The notes under the pieces were generated by a model, which had not been told where the DNA came from, did not search any database, and worked only from the letters and a program-made list of their open reading frames with translations. Made by a program: the position numbers and the translations under genes. Positions 50,783 through 60,100 of a DNA stretch of 64,000 nt are shown here, piece by piece. The DNA comes from an uncultured Lachnospiraceae bacterium (GTDB lineage: Bacteria; Bacillota; Clostridia; Lachnospirales; Lachnospiraceae). Position 1 is the first letter of the stretch. The number at the start of each line of letters is the position of its first letter. The stretch spans positions 93,191 through 157,190 of the forward strand of contig CANQTF010000005.1 in NCBI GenBank assembly GCA_947626745.1, in the 5' to 3' direction.

Positions 50783-51316
50783 ATGAGACCTAATCCCAAA
50801 CCACAGGAAATGTACAGACATTTTAAAGGCAATCTATATCAGATCCGTTGTCTTGCGCAGCACAGTGAGACGGGTGAGATGATGGTGGTATATCAGGCGA
50901 TGTACGACACCTTTCAGATCTATGTAAGACCGCTCGGCCTGTTCATGGATGAAGTGGATCGCGCCAAGTATCCGGAGGCGAAGCAGAAATACCGCTTTGA
51001 ACTGCTTCAGGATATGGACGACATCTCGGCGGCAGAGACACCGCGTCAGAGTCAGAGAGCGCGTGAGACGACGGCGGAATCGGGAGAACAAATCAATATC
51101 GATCCTATGGTGATGGAGTTTTTGGACGCGGATACCTATGAGCAGAGACTGCACATTTTGGCGGCGCTCCGCGACAGAGTTACCGACGACATGATCAACA
51201 CGATGGCGGTCGCCGTCGATCTGGAGATCAAGGACGGCAGCATAGAGGAGCGGTACGAGGAGCTGAAGAACTGTCTGCTGACTTTTGAGAAGTATGAGTG
51301 CAACAGGCTGAGGTGA
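50783..51316 (+). CDS. DUF1653-domain protein, putatively SOS-regulated
   Basis: Start at 50783 (after GGAGTGG) preferred over GTG at 50771. 177 residues. The N-terminal approximately 65 residues match the DUF1653 pattern (YRHFKGNLYQIRCLAQHSETGEMMVVYQAMYD, PLGLFMDEVD; region residues 10-60). The C-terminal half is helical and acidic (MEFLDADTYEQRLHILAALRDR). Function unknown. First gene after the LexA boxes, 49 bp before the nucleotidase gene. Confidence 0.82.
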   Translation: MRPNPKPQEMYRHFKGNLYQIRCLAQHSETGEMMVVYQAMYDTFQIYVRPLGLFMDEVDRAKYPEAKQKYRFELLQDMDDISAAETPRQSQRARETTAESGEQINIDPMVMEFLDADTYEQRLHILAALRDRVTDDMINTMAVAVDLEIKDGSIEERYEELKNCLLTFEKYECNRLR

Positions 51317-51365
51317 CCGACTGCGAGCTGTCCCCGGAGGATCGATTTCCGACAGGAGGCAGCTT

Positions 51366-52310
51366 ATGGCGTATGATTTAGAGAACAAGCTCGTGGTGGG
51401 TGTATCATCGAGGGCGCTGTTTGATCTGACTTACGAGAACACGATATTTGAATCGGACGGGGTGGAGGCATACTGCAGATACCAGATCGAGCATGAGAAC
51501 GATATCCTGCGGCCCGGCCCGGGCTTCCCGTTGATCAAGGCGCTGCTCGATCTGAATCATCTGCCGAATCATGAAGGCAGCGTGGAGGTCATTATTATGT
51601 CGAGGAACAGCCCGGACTCCTCGCTGCGGGTGTTCAAGGCGATAGAGCATTACGGGCTGAATATCACGAGGGCGGTCCTTGCGAGCGGTGCGTCGCTTGC
51701 GCCGTATCTGTCCGCGTTCAAGACCGATCTCTTTCTGTCGGCGTACGAGGATGACGTGCAGAGCGCGATCGACTCCAACATCGCAGCGGGCATCATCTGC
51801 ACGGACGGGCTTAAGACCTACGACTGCAATCACCGGATCAGGCAGATACGCATAGCGTTCGACGGGGACGCGGTCCTCTTCTCGGACGAGTCGGAGCAGA
51901 TATTCAGGGAACACGGACTGGAAGCGTTCGAGGAGAACGAGCGGCGGAATGCGGACAATCCGCTTCAGGCAGGGCCATTTGCCAAATTCCTCATGACGCT
52001 CTCCGAATTGCAGAAGGACTTCACACAGGAGGAAGCGCCGATCAGGACGGCGCTCGTCACGACCAGATGCGCACCGGCGCACGAGCGGGTCATCCGTACG
52101 CTGCGGGCATGGGACGTGCGTATCGACGAGGTGTTCTTCCTTGGCGGCGTACCCAAGAAGGACGTGCTGGAGGCATTCGGGGCGCACATCTTCTTTGACG
52201 ACCAGTCGGTGAATACCGTGCAGGCGTCGGAGGTCGTGCCGGCGGCGCGGGTGCCTTATAAGACGAAGCAGCCAGACGGTGAGGAAGAGGAGGAGCCTGA
52301 CAGCAGTTGA
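51366..52310 (+). CDS. Cytosolic 5'-nucleotidase, cN-I type
   Basis: 314 residues, resembling the 5'-nucleotidase family named after vertebrate cN-IA/IB. Landmarks: LVVGVSSRALFDL, GPGFPLIKALLDLN, VEVIIMSRNSPDSSLRVFKAIEHYGL, FLSAYEDDVQSAID, IAFDGDAVLFSDESE and the HIFFDDQ segment, with HAD-like catalytic acidic residues. It hydrolyses nucleoside monophosphates in the family. RBS GGAGG. Lies in a likely operon between the DUF1653 gene and SfsA-MutY, behind SOS-type boxes. Confidence 0.82.
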   Translation: MAYDLENKLVVGVSSRALFDLTYENTIFESDGVEAYCRYQIEHENDILRPGPGFPLIKALLDLNHLPNHEGSVEVIIMSRNSPDSSLRVFKAIEHYGLNITRAVLASGASLAPYLSAFKTDLFLSAYEDDVQSAIDSNIAAGIICTDGLKTYDCNHRIRQIRIAFDGDAVLFSDESEQIFREHGLEAFEENERRNADNPLQAGPFAKFLMTLSELQKDFTQEEAPIRTALVTTRCAPAHERVIRTLRAWDVRIDEVFFLGGVPKKDVLEAFGAHIFFDDQSVNTVQASEVVPAARVPYKTKQPDGEEEEEPDSS

Positions 52311-52314
52311 TGCT

Positions 52315-54033
52315 ATGAAATACAATGATATCGTAGAGGCAAATTTCATAGAGCGGCCGAATCGTTTTATCGCCTATGTGGATATAGCGGGGGAGCGGAC
52401 GAAGGTACATGTGAAGAATACCGGGAGATGCGGGGAGCTGCTTCGCAGGAACGCGCGGGTATACTTGGAGAAGAGCGGCGATCCCGCCCGTTCCACAGCT
52501 TACGATCTGGTGACGGTGGACAAGGACGGCAGACTTGTGAACATGGATTCCGGCGCGCCGAATAAGGTGGTCGGCGAGTGGCTTGCGTCCGGCGGCCTGT
52601 ATCCGGATATCACCCTTGTCCGCCCGGAGACTTCCTTCGGAAACTCCCGGTTTGATTTCTATGCGGAGAGCGCGTCGGGCGCAAGGACCTTTATCGAGGT
52701 GAAGGGCGTCACGCTGGAAAACGATGGCGTCGCCGCATTTCCGGACGCGCCTTCCGAGCGGGCGCTGAAGCATGTGGAGGAACTGATCAGGGCGCGCGGA
52801 CAGGGATATGAGGCGTACCTGATCTTTGTGGTCCAGATGAAGGAGGTCAGCCGCGTGGAGCCGAACCGCGTTACCCAGCCGGCTTTCGGGGAGGCCCTGC
52901 AGAGGGCGAGGAGCGCAGGGGTGCATCTGCTCGCCTACGACTGCATAGTGGGCAGGGACAGCCTTGTGATAGACGAAGCGGTGCCGGTCGTCGTGGACAG
53001 TCTGGATCTGATTGCGAAACCGCTGCTCACATGGTATGATACCCGTAGGCGTATCCTGCCTTGGCGGGAAGATCCGACGCCCTATCACGTGTGGCTGTCG
53101 GAGATCATGCTGCAGCAGACCAGAGTGGAGGCGGTCAGACCCTATTACGACAGGTTCTTGCGAGAGCTGCCGGATATTGCGAGCCTCGCGGCCGTGAGTG
53201 AGGAACGGCTCCTGAAGCTATGGGAGGGTCTCGGCTATTACAACCGGGCGAGAAATCTGAAGAGATCCGCCGTGCGGATCATGGAGGAGTACGGCGGCAG
53301 TATGCCGTCCGACTATCGCGAGCTTGTCGGACTGTGCGGTATCGGCAGCTATACAGCCGGCGCGATCGCGTCCATAGCGTTCGGTCAGGCCGTGCCGGCC
53401 GTGGACGGGAATGTGCTGCGGATCCTGGCGAGGCTGCGGGCGGACGGGCGGGATATCCTTGACGCCAAGGTGAAGAAGTCCGTCGAGGAAGACTTGGCGG
53501 GCGTCATGCCGCAGGACAGGCCGGGCGACTTCAATCAGGCGCTCATGGAGCTGGGCGCGGTCGTCTGTATCCCGAACGGCAGTCCGAAGTGCGGGGAGTG
53601 TCCGTGGCGGGAGCTGTGCCGGGCGAGGCTGCAGGAACAGGTATCGTCGTATCCCGTGAAGTCTGCGAAGAAGCCGCGCAGAGTGGAAGAAAAGACGATC
53701 CTGCTCATAAGGCACGGCGACCGCTATGCGCTCCGCAAAAGGCCGGAGCGGGGACTGCTGGCCGGCATGTATGAGTTCCCGTCTCTGGAGGGGCATCAGA
53801 GCGAAGAGCAGGTGCTCGCGCACCTGAAACGTTCCGGCGTCGTGCCTATGCGGATCCGTGCGCTGCAGCCGTCCAAGCATATCTTCACGCATAAGGAATG
53901 GCATATGACGGCCTATCTTGTCCGTGTGGACGATCTGTCCGGCATGGGCGAGTATGTATTTGTGGAGCCAGACAAGATGCGGGACGAATATCCGGTGCCG
54001 TCCGCTTTTGCGGCCTACATGGAGTTGATCTGA
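52315..54033 (+). CDS. SfsA - MutY fusion (nuclease-like domain plus A/G-specific adenine glycosylase)
   Basis: From ATG at 52315 the product is 572 residues. Residues 1-225 are SfsA: ANFIERPNRFIAYVDI, VHVKNTGRCGELL, NSRFDFYAE, FIEVKGVTLE, and HVEELIRARGQGYEAYLIFVVQM; SfsA proteins have a nuclease-like fold. From about 235 MutY follows: LPWREDPTPYHVWLSEIMLQQTRVEAV with the catalytic Glu, the GIGSYTAGAIASIAFG helix-hairpin-helix, VDGNVLRI, CPWRELCRARL contributing Cys ligands of a 4Fe-4S cluster, and a C-terminal NUDIX-like domain. MutY removes A mispaired with 8-oxoG. Start is 4 bp after the nucleotidase stop. Confidence 0.9.
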   Translation: MKYNDIVEANFIERPNRFIAYVDIAGERTKVHVKNTGRCGELLRRNARVYLEKSGDPARSTAYDLVTVDKDGRLVNMDSGAPNKVVGEWLASGGLYPDITLVRPETSFGNSRFDFYAESASGARTFIEVKGVTLENDGVAAFPDAPSERALKHVEELIRARGQGYEAYLIFVVQMKEVSRVEPNRVTQPAFGEALQRARSAGVHLLAYDCIVGRDSLVIDEAVPVVVDSLDLIAKPLLTWYDTRRRILPWREDPTPYHVWLSEIMLQQTRVEAVRPYYDRFLRELPDIASLAAVSEERLLKLWEGLGYYNRARNLKRSAVRIMEEYGGSMPSDYRELVGLCGIGSYTAGAIASIAFGQAVPAVDGNVLRILARLRADGRDILDAKVKKSVEEDLAGVMPQDRPGDFNQALMELGAVVCIPNGSPKCGECPWRELCRARLQEQVSSYPVKSAKKPRRVEEKTILLIRHGDRYALRKRPERGLLAGMYEFPSLEGHQSEEQVLAHLKRSGVVPMRIRALQPSKHIFTHKEWHMTAYLVRVDDLSGMGEYVFVEPDKMRDEYPVPSAFAAYMELI

Positions 54034-54094
54034 CTGCGCCTCCCGTGTGGCGGCCCTGTCACGGATCTCATATCAAACGTAAAGGAAGAAGCTT

Positions 54095-55120
54095 ATGAAA
54101 CTGTTATCGGTAACCGTACCCTGTTATAATTCGGAAGCGTATATGCGCAAATGCATCGACTCGCTGCTGGTCGGCGGAGAGGACGTGGAGATCCTGATCG
54201 TTGACGACGGCTCTACGGATCGGACGGGCGCTATCGCTGATGCGTATGCGGCGCAGTATCCCGCTGTCGTCAAAGTGATACACAAGGAGAACGGCGGCCA
54301 CGGGTCTGCCGTCAATGCCGGACTGGAGTGTGCGGCAGGGCTGTATTTCAAAGTGGTGGACAGCGACGACTGGGTGAAGGAGAGCGCTTACGAAAAGATA
54401 TTGGAGACGCTGCGGGACATCACGGCCGGAGATTCTACCCTTGACATGCTGATCAGCAATTTCGTCTATGAGAAGGAAGGCGAGGCAAAGCACAAGGTCA
54501 TGAAATACAGACACGCTCTGCCGCAGGACCGGATATTTACATGGAACGAAGTACGGCATTTCCACAAGGGACAGTATATACTGATGCACTCCGTGATCTT
54601 TCGGACGAGACTGCTCAGGGAATGCGGGCTGAAGCTGCCGGACAAGACCTTTTACGTGGACAATCTTTTCGTGTTTGAACCGCTTCCCTATGTGCGCAAC
54701 ATGTACTATCTCGACGTCAATTTCTACCGCTATTACATTGGCAGAGAGGGACAGTCGGTCAACGAGGAGATCATGATATCAAGGATCGATCAGCAGATCA
54801 AGGTCAACAAGATCATGGTGGATTACCTGACGGCCAACATGGATAAGATCGGCGGCAGATGCAGACTGAGGGATTATATGATCAACTATCTGGAGATCAT
54901 CACGGTGATTTCTTCTATATTATTGATCCGTTCCGGCACGGAGGAGAACCTTGAGAAGAAGCATGAGCTGTGGCAGTACATCAAGAAAAAAGACCTGAGA
55001 CTCTATATGAGGCTCAGGTACGGCGTGCTTGGCAATTCCATGAATCTGCCCGGCAAGGGGGGCCGGAAGATATCGGTGGAAGGCTATAAGATCTGCCGGC
55101 GCTTTTTCAAATTCAACTAG
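54095..55120 (+). CDS. Glycosyltransferase family 2 protein
   Basis: 341 residues, GT-A fold: LLSVTVPCYNSEAYMRKCIDSLL, IVDDGSTDRTG, HKENGGHGSAVNAGL and the metal-binding DSDDW. The C-terminal half is helical and basic; no clear membrane helix. Acceptor and sugar unknown; it is not part of a visible polysaccharide cluster. Convergent with the PAP2 gene. Confidence 0.9.
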   Translation: MKLLSVTVPCYNSEAYMRKCIDSLLVGGEDVEILIVDDGSTDRTGAIADAYAAQYPAVVKVIHKENGGHGSAVNAGLECAAGLYFKVVDSDDWVKESAYEKILETLRDITAGDSTLDMLISNFVYEKEGEAKHKVMKYRHALPQDRIFTWNEVRHFHKGQYILMHSVIFRTRLLRECGLKLPDKTFYVDNLFVFEPLPYVRNMYYLDVNFYRYYIGREGQSVNEEIMISRIDQQIKVNKIMVDYLTANMDKIGGRCRLRDYMINYLEIITVISSILLIRSGTEENLEKKHELWQYIKKKDLRLYMRLRYGVLGNSMNLPGKGGRKISVEGYKICRRFFKFN

Positions 55121-55139
55121 ACGCCGGCAGGGTGTTTGC

Positions 55140-55832
55140 TTAACCGATCTCGGGTTTCCGCTTGCGGCGGTTGAGCCAGTTATGGCGGAAACCGTACAGC
55201 ATATCGGAGCGGTATACGAGCGCGTACATAACGCCGGCCATGATAAAGGCGGTGAGTACATCGTAGACCGAGTGCTGCTTGATGAACATTGTCGATAAGA
55301 TGATAGAGACGCACAGTATCAGCGAACCGATCCGCACTGCTCTGTGCTTCTTCAATCTCTGGCTCTTCATGACGGCAATGTGGCAGCCGAGCGAGTTGTA
55401 CACATGAATGCTGGGCCACAGGTTGGTAGGCGTATCTGTCCTGTACAGGGCGGCTACCAGATGCGTGAAGACGTTGTCCCGCGGCATAACGTACGGTCTC
55501 AGGTGATGACCGTTGGGCCACAGCGTGGACACCAGAAGGAATATCGTCATGCCGGTACACAGGAAGGTGAAGATCCTGAAATAATCGTCCCGGTCACGCA
55601 GAAAGAAGTAAGCGACCGTCACGGCGACGTAGGCAAACCAGAGCATATAGGGAACGACGAACACCTCGCAGAACGGGATGTAGTCGTCAAGCGCCACATG
55701 TATGATCCTGTAGCGGCTTACCACGGTGTTTTCCAAATGGAAGAACCATGCAAGATATATGATCCCGTAGATGATGAGCGGGATCCCGTGCCGGTATCTG
55801 CGCACAAACTGTTGACGGCGAGAAGCGTTCAT
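55140..55832 (-). CDS. PAP2-superfamily membrane phosphatase
   Basis: Start at 55832 (MNASRRQQFV) after AAGGGG; the longer frame runs through AT-rich promoter DNA. 230 residues and six predicted helices. The PAP2 signature appears as GHHLRP, WPSIHVYNS and KQHSVYDVL, the PSIH variant seen in Aur1-like phosphotransferases and undecaprenyl or phosphatidyl phosphatases. Substrate unknown. Confidence 0.87.
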   Translation of the reverse strand: MNASRRQQFVRRYRHGIPLIIYGIIYLAWFFHLENTVVSRYRIIHVALDDYIPFCEVFVVPYMLWFAYVAVTVAYFFLRDRDDYFRIFTFLCTGMTIFLLVSTLWPNGHHLRPYVMPRDNVFTHLVAALYRTDTPTNLWPSIHVYNSLGCHIAVMKSQRLKKHRAVRIGSLILCVSIILSTMFIKQHSVYDVLTAFIMAGVMYALVYRSDMLYGFRHNWLNRRKRKPEIG

Positions 55833-55882
55833 TGTACATATCCCCTTTTTGCATGAAAGAAAAGATCTTCTTTTATTTATAA

Positions 55883-55915
55883 CTGCTATCATAGCAGATT
55901 GTATGTAAAAGTCAA
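55883..55915 (-). promoter_or_regulatory. Promoter of the PAP2 gene with overlapping palindrome
   Basis: On the minus strand TTGACT (55915-55910) and TATGAT (55893-55888), 16-bp spacer. The -10 lies inside a perfect inverted repeat CTGCTAT-C-ATAGCAG (55883-55897), which could be a repressor site. Confidence 0.45.
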
Positions 55916-56031
55916 AATAAGATTTCCATAAATATTTCTTAATTTTTTCACAAAAAGTATCTATATTGCTTATAAATTTATCCTTTTCGGCGCTTCGGCG
56001 CGGCGGGAGGCAGGTTCTTTTCAACAGGATA

Positions 56032-56061
56032 TTGCGCCGCAAACCTTCCTTGTGTTATACT
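56032..56061 (+). promoter_or_regulatory. Promoter for glyA
   Basis: TTGCGC at 56032-56037 and TATACT at 56056-56061, 18-bp spacer, 40 bp ahead of glyA. The 268-bp divergent gap is AT-rich; no glycine riboswitch was recognised. Confidence 0.55.
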
Positions 56062-56100
56062 AATTAAGATTTTATTCACTTAGAAAGGCAGGAACAAGGA

Positions 56101-57339
56101 ATGTATTCATTGGACGAAGTAAAAGCAGTCGATCCCGAGATCGCACAGGCGATCGTGGACGAGCAGCAGAGACAGGATTCCCACATTGAGCTGATCGCAT
56201 CGGAGAACTGGGTGAGCAAGGCCGTCATGGCGGCAATGGGAAGCCCGCTCACGAACAAATATGCGGAGGGATATCCGGGCAAGAGATACTATGGCGGCTG
56301 CGAGTGCGTGGACGTTGTGGAGGAACTCGCGAGAGAGCGGGCGAAGAAGCTGTTCGGCTGCGAGTATGTCAATGTGCAGCCCCACTCCGGCGCACAGGCG
56401 AATATGGCCGTATTCTTTGCGGTCATGGAGCCGGGAGACACTTTCATGGGAATGAATCTGGATCACGGCGGACATCTCTCGCACGGTTCGCCGGTCAATA
56501 TGTCAGGCAAATATTTTCACTGCGTGCCTTACGGCGTAAACGATGACGGATTCCTTGATTATGATAATGTCAGAAAGATCGCTCTGGAGTGCCGACCCAA
56601 GATGATCGTGGCGGGGGCCTCGGCTTACGCCAGAACGATAGACTTTAAGAGGTTCAGAGAGATAGCGGACGAGGTGGGCGCCGTGCTGATGGTGGACATC
56701 GCGCACATCGCGGGTCTTGTGGCGGCGGGACTTCACCCGAGCCCGATCCCCTATGCGCATGTGACGACGACCACGACGCATAAGACGCTCAGAGGCCCGC
56801 GCGGCGGTATGATCATGTCCTCTCAGGAAATAGCGGATAAGTATAATTTCAACAAGGCGATCTTCCCCGGTATTCAGGGCGGGCCGCTCATGCACGTGAT
56901 CGCCGCGAAGGCGGTCTGCTTTAAGGAGGCGCTCGAGCCGTCCTTCAAGCAGTATATGCAGAATGTGGCGGACAACGCACAGGCGCTCTGCAAGGGACTG
57001 CAGAACAGAGGCATCAAGATCGTGTCCGGCGGCACGGACAATCACCTGATGTTAGTCGATCTCACCACGTATGACCTGACCGGCAAGGCGGTGGAGAAGC
57101 TTTTGGACGAAGCGCATATAACCGCTAACAAGAACACGATCCCCAATGATCCGAAATCACCGTTTGTCACCAGCGGTATCCGTCTCGGCACACCGGCGGC
57201 GACGTCGAGAGGGCTGAACACGGAGGATATGGATCAGGTCGCGGAGGCGATCTCTATTGTGATCAAAGAGGGCGAGGCCGGCATTGAGAAAGCGCGTGCC
57301 ATTGTGAAGACGCTTACGGATAAGTACCCGTTGGTTTAA
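56101..57339 (+). CDS. glyA: Serine hydroxymethyltransferase
   Basis: Interconverts serine and glycine with tetrahydrofolate. 412 residues. PLP Lys 228 lies in [14 protein letters not shown]. Other landmarks: [16 protein letters not shown], the [20 protein letters not shown] substrate loop (about residues 45-64), [32 protein letters not shown] and [24 protein letters not shown]. Starts a likely glyA-hom-ask transcript. Confidence 0.97.
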   Translation: MYSLDEVKAVDPEIAQAIVDEQQRQDSHIELIASENWVSKAVMAAMGSPLTNKYAEGYPGKRYYGGCECVDVVEELARERAKKLFGCEYVNVQPHSGAQANMAVFFAVMEPGDTFMGMNLDHGGHLSHGSPVNMSGKYFHCVPYGVNDDGFLDYDNVRKIALECRPKMIVAGASAYARTIDFKRFREIADEVGAVLMVDIAHIAGLVAAGLHPSPIPYAHVTTTTTHKTLRGPRGGMIMSSQEIADKYNFNKAIFPGIQGGPLMHVIAAKAVCFKEALEPSFKQYMQNVADNAQALCKGLQNRGIKIVSGGTDNHLMLVDLTTYDLTGKAVEKLLDEAHITANKNTIPNDPKSPFVTSGIRLGTPAATSRGLNTEDMDQVAEAISIVIKEGEAGIEKARAIVKTLTDKYPLV

Positions 57340-57358
57340 GAGAGGAGCGGTATTTGTT

Positions 57359-58567
57359 ATGGTAAATGTAGCGGTGTTGGGATACGGCACGGTGGGAAGC
57401 GGCGTCGTGGAAGTGATAGAGACGAACAAGGAAGCTATCAACAAGCGCGCGGGCGCGGAACTGAACATTAAATATATTCTGGATCTGCGCGATTTTCCGG
57501 GAGATCCCTACGAGAGCAAAGTGGTGCATGATTACGATAGGATACTGCACGATCCGGAGGTGGACGTCATCTGTGAGACGATGGGCGGCATCAAGCCCGC
57601 GTACGACTTTACCAAGAGCGCTCTTCTGGCGGGCAAGAGTGTGTGTACCTCCAACAAGGAGCTGGTCGCGAGCCACGGACCGGAGCTGATCCGCACGGCA
57701 AGAGAGCATCACTGCAATTATCTGTTTGAGGCGAGCGTGGGCGGAGGCATTCCGATCATACGTCCGCTGAATTATTCCCTGACGGCGGAGAAGATCGACA
57801 CTATCACGGGTATTTTGAACGGGACGACCAACTATATCCTCACCAAGATGGACAGGGAGGGCGCGGCCTTTGCGGATGTGCTGAAAGAGGCGCAGGAAAA
57901 GGGGTATGCGGAGCGGAATCCCAAGGCGGACGTGGAGGGATATGACGCCTGCCGCAAGATCGCCATTTTATCTTCGCTGATGTGCGGCAAAAACGTGAAG
58001 TACGAAGAGATCTACACGGAAGGGATCACCAAGATCTCTCCCGAGGATTTCCGCTATGCGAAGCAGATGGACAAGTCTGTCAAGCTGCTTGCCATGAGCA
58101 GGGACACGGATCACGGGTTCTTCGCGATGGTGGCGCCGTTTTTGATCCCCAGATCGCACCCGCTCTACAGCGTGAACGACGTGTTCAACGCAGTCTATGT
58201 ACACGGCAACATGCTGGGCGATACGATGTACTACGGCCGCGGCGCGGGCAAGCTTCCGACGGCGAGCGCCGTGGTGAGCGATGTGGTGGACTGTGCGCGT
58301 CATCTGGGCAAGACCGTCATGTGTTTCTGGGAGAACGAGGACGTGAGAGTGGCCGGCATCGAGGAAGACCGCGGAAAGTTTTTTGTCAGGGTCGAAAGCG
58401 GTAAGCGGGATGCGGCGATGGCTGCGTTTGGGGCGCTTGCCGAGATCAGCGTCGGCATCGCGGAGGAGTTCGCGTTCATGACGCAGGTCATGACAGAGAA
58501 AGAGTTCAACGAGAAGATAGCCGGCATCGGCGGCTGCATCAACAGGATCAGGATCCTGAGCGCGTAA
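57359..58567 (+). CDS. hom: Homoserine dehydrogenase
   Basis: Reduces aspartate semialdehyde to homoserine. 402 residues: NAD(P)-binding VLGYGTVGSGVVEVI, TSNKELVASHG, the substrate region VGGGIPIIRPLNYSLTAEKIDTITGILNGTTNYILTKM (about residues 125-162), GYAERNPKADVEGYDACRKIAIL, and a C-terminal ACT domain (about 320-402) likely for threonine feedback. 20 bp after glyA, 43 bp before aspartate kinase. Confidence 0.95.
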   Translation: MVNVAVLGYGTVGSGVVEVIETNKEAINKRAGAELNIKYILDLRDFPGDPYESKVVHDYDRILHDPEVDVICETMGGIKPAYDFTKSALLAGKSVCTSNKELVASHGPELIRTAREHHCNYLFEASVGGGIPIIRPLNYSLTAEKIDTITGILNGTTNYILTKMDREGAAFADVLKEAQEKGYAERNPKADVEGYDACRKIAILSSLMCGKNVKYEEIYTEGITKISPEDFRYAKQMDKSVKLLAMSRDTDHGFFAMVAPFLIPRSHPLYSVNDVFNAVYVHGNMLGDTMYYGRGAGKLPTASAVVSDVVDCARHLGKTVMCFWENEDVRVAGIEEDRGKFFVRVESGKRDAAMAAFGALAEISVGIAEEFAFMTQVMTEKEFNEKIAGIGGCINRIRILSA

Positions 58568-58609
58568 GCGGCGGCGGAATACGGAATTGGAGATTACGAG
58601 GACGGAATT

Positions 58610-59929
58610 ATGAAAAAAGTAGTAAAATTCGGCGGCAGCTCCCTTGCGAGCGCCGAGCAGTTCAAAAAGGTAGGAGAGATCATCCGCGCGGATAAGGAGC
58701 GTAGGTTTGTAGTGCCTTCCGCGCCGGGAAAGCGCGATCCTGACGACACGAAGGTGACGGATATGCTCTATGCGTGTTACGCGCTTGCCGAGGAGGGAAA
58801 GGATTTCAAGGCGCAGCTTCAGGCGATACAACAGCGCTATCAGGAGATCATCGACGGACTGGGACTGACGCTCTCTCTGGAGGAAGAGTTTAAGACGATC
58901 GAGAAGAATTTTAAGGCGAAGGCGGGCAGCAACTACGCCGCGTCCAGAGGAGAGTACCTGAACGGCCGGATCATGGCGGACTATCTCGGCTTTACATTCG
59001 TGGACGCCGCAGAGGCGGTCCTGTTCGACGCGGACGGCGAGTTCGACGCGGAGACGACCAACCGCAGACTCAGGGAGAGGCTGGAAAATGTGGACGCCGC
59101 GGTCATTCCCGGCTTTTACGGCGCATATGAGGACGGGACGGTCAAGACTTTTTCCAGAGGCGGTTCCGACATCACGGGGTCTATCGTGGCGCGGGCGGTC
59201 AAGGCGAATGTGTACGAGAACTGGACGGATGTGTCGGGCTTCCTGATCGCGGATCCCCGCATCATCTACAAGCCGGAGGGGATCGACACGATCACCTACA
59301 AGGAACTGCGGGAGCTGTCCTATATGGGCGCGACGGTGCTCCACGAGGACGCGATCTTCCCGGTCAGGAGAGAGGGCATTCCGATCAACATACGCAACAC
59401 CAACGCGCCGGAGGACAACGGCACATGGATCGTGGAGAGCACCTGCCAGAAGCCGAAGTATGTCATTACGGGCATCGCCGGCAAGAAGGGCTTCTGCTCG
59501 GTGAATATCGACAAGGATATGATGAATTCGGAGATCGGATTCGGGCGGAAGGTGCTGCAGGCGTTCGAGGAGAACGGCATCTCGTTTGAGCATGTCCCTT
59601 CGGGGATCGACACGATGACGGTGTTCGTGCATCAGGACGAGTTCATGCCGAAGGAGCAGCAGGTCGTATCGGCCATACACAGGCTCGCAGAGCCGGATCA
59701 CATCGAGATAGAAGGAGATCTGGCGCTGATCGCGGTCGTGGGGCGCGGTATGAAATCGACGCGGGGCACGGCGGGCAGGATCTTTTCCGCTCTCGCGCAT
59801 GCAAACGTCAATGTCAAGATGATCGATCAGGGCTCCAGCGAGCTGAACATCATCATAGGCGTGGCCAACTCGGACTTCGAGTCCGCGATCAAGGCGATCT
59901 ACGATATCTTTGTGCGGATACAGATCTGA
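58610..59929 (+). CDS. Aspartate kinase
   Basis: First step of the aspartate family. 439 residues: VVKFGGSSLASAEQFKKV at the start, the SAPGKRD variant loop, FSRGGSDITGSIVARAV and DPRIIYKPEGIDTITYKELRELSYMGATVLHEDA (about residues 214-250), then two C-terminal ACT domains (from about 290) for allosteric control. Pairing with hom points to threonine/methionine flux. Confidence 0.93.
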   Translation: MKKVVKFGGSSLASAEQFKKVGEIIRADKERRFVVPSAPGKRDPDDTKVTDMLYACYALAEEGKDFKAQLQAIQQRYQEIIDGLGLTLSLEEEFKTIEKNFKAKAGSNYAASRGEYLNGRIMADYLGFTFVDAAEAVLFDADGEFDAETTNRRLRERLENVDAAVIPGFYGAYEDGTVKTFSRGGSDITGSIVARAVKANVYENWTDVSGFLIADPRIIYKPEGIDTITYKELRELSYMGATVLHEDAIFPVRREGIPINIRNTNAPEDNGTWIVESTCQKPKYVITGIAGKKGFCSVNIDKDMMNSEIGFGRKVLQAFEENGISFEHVPSGIDTMTVFVHQDEFMPKEQQVVSAIHRLAEPDHIEIEGDLALIAVVGRGMKSTRGTAGRIFSALAHANVNVKMIDQGSSELNIIIGVANSDFESAIKAIYDIFVRIQI

Positions 59930-59980
59930 TCCGGCAGTTGTCGGGGATCGTGTCAAAATTATGATTTTTTTATAAAATGA

Positions 59981-60009
59981 TTGCCAGATACAACAAATTT
60001 TTGTATAAT
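59981..60009 (+). promoter_or_regulatory. Strong promoter for the hydrogenase-chemotaxis gene
   Basis: TTGCCA at 59981-59986 and consensus TATAAT at 60004-60009 with a 17-bp spacer. The mRNA leader would be about 85 nt. Confidence 0.7.
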
Positions 60010-60100
60010 GTGATAAGTGAAAGACGGCGTTTTCGCCGAACAAGCAGAAAAACTGCACAGAGTGCTGCACCAGAGAAATTCATATATTGAGGAGGTACAT

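Noticed and set aside
57968..60070. Minus-strand open frame of 700 codons across hom and aspartate kinase
   Set aside because: Spans two well-supported + strand genes and their gap; shadow frame.
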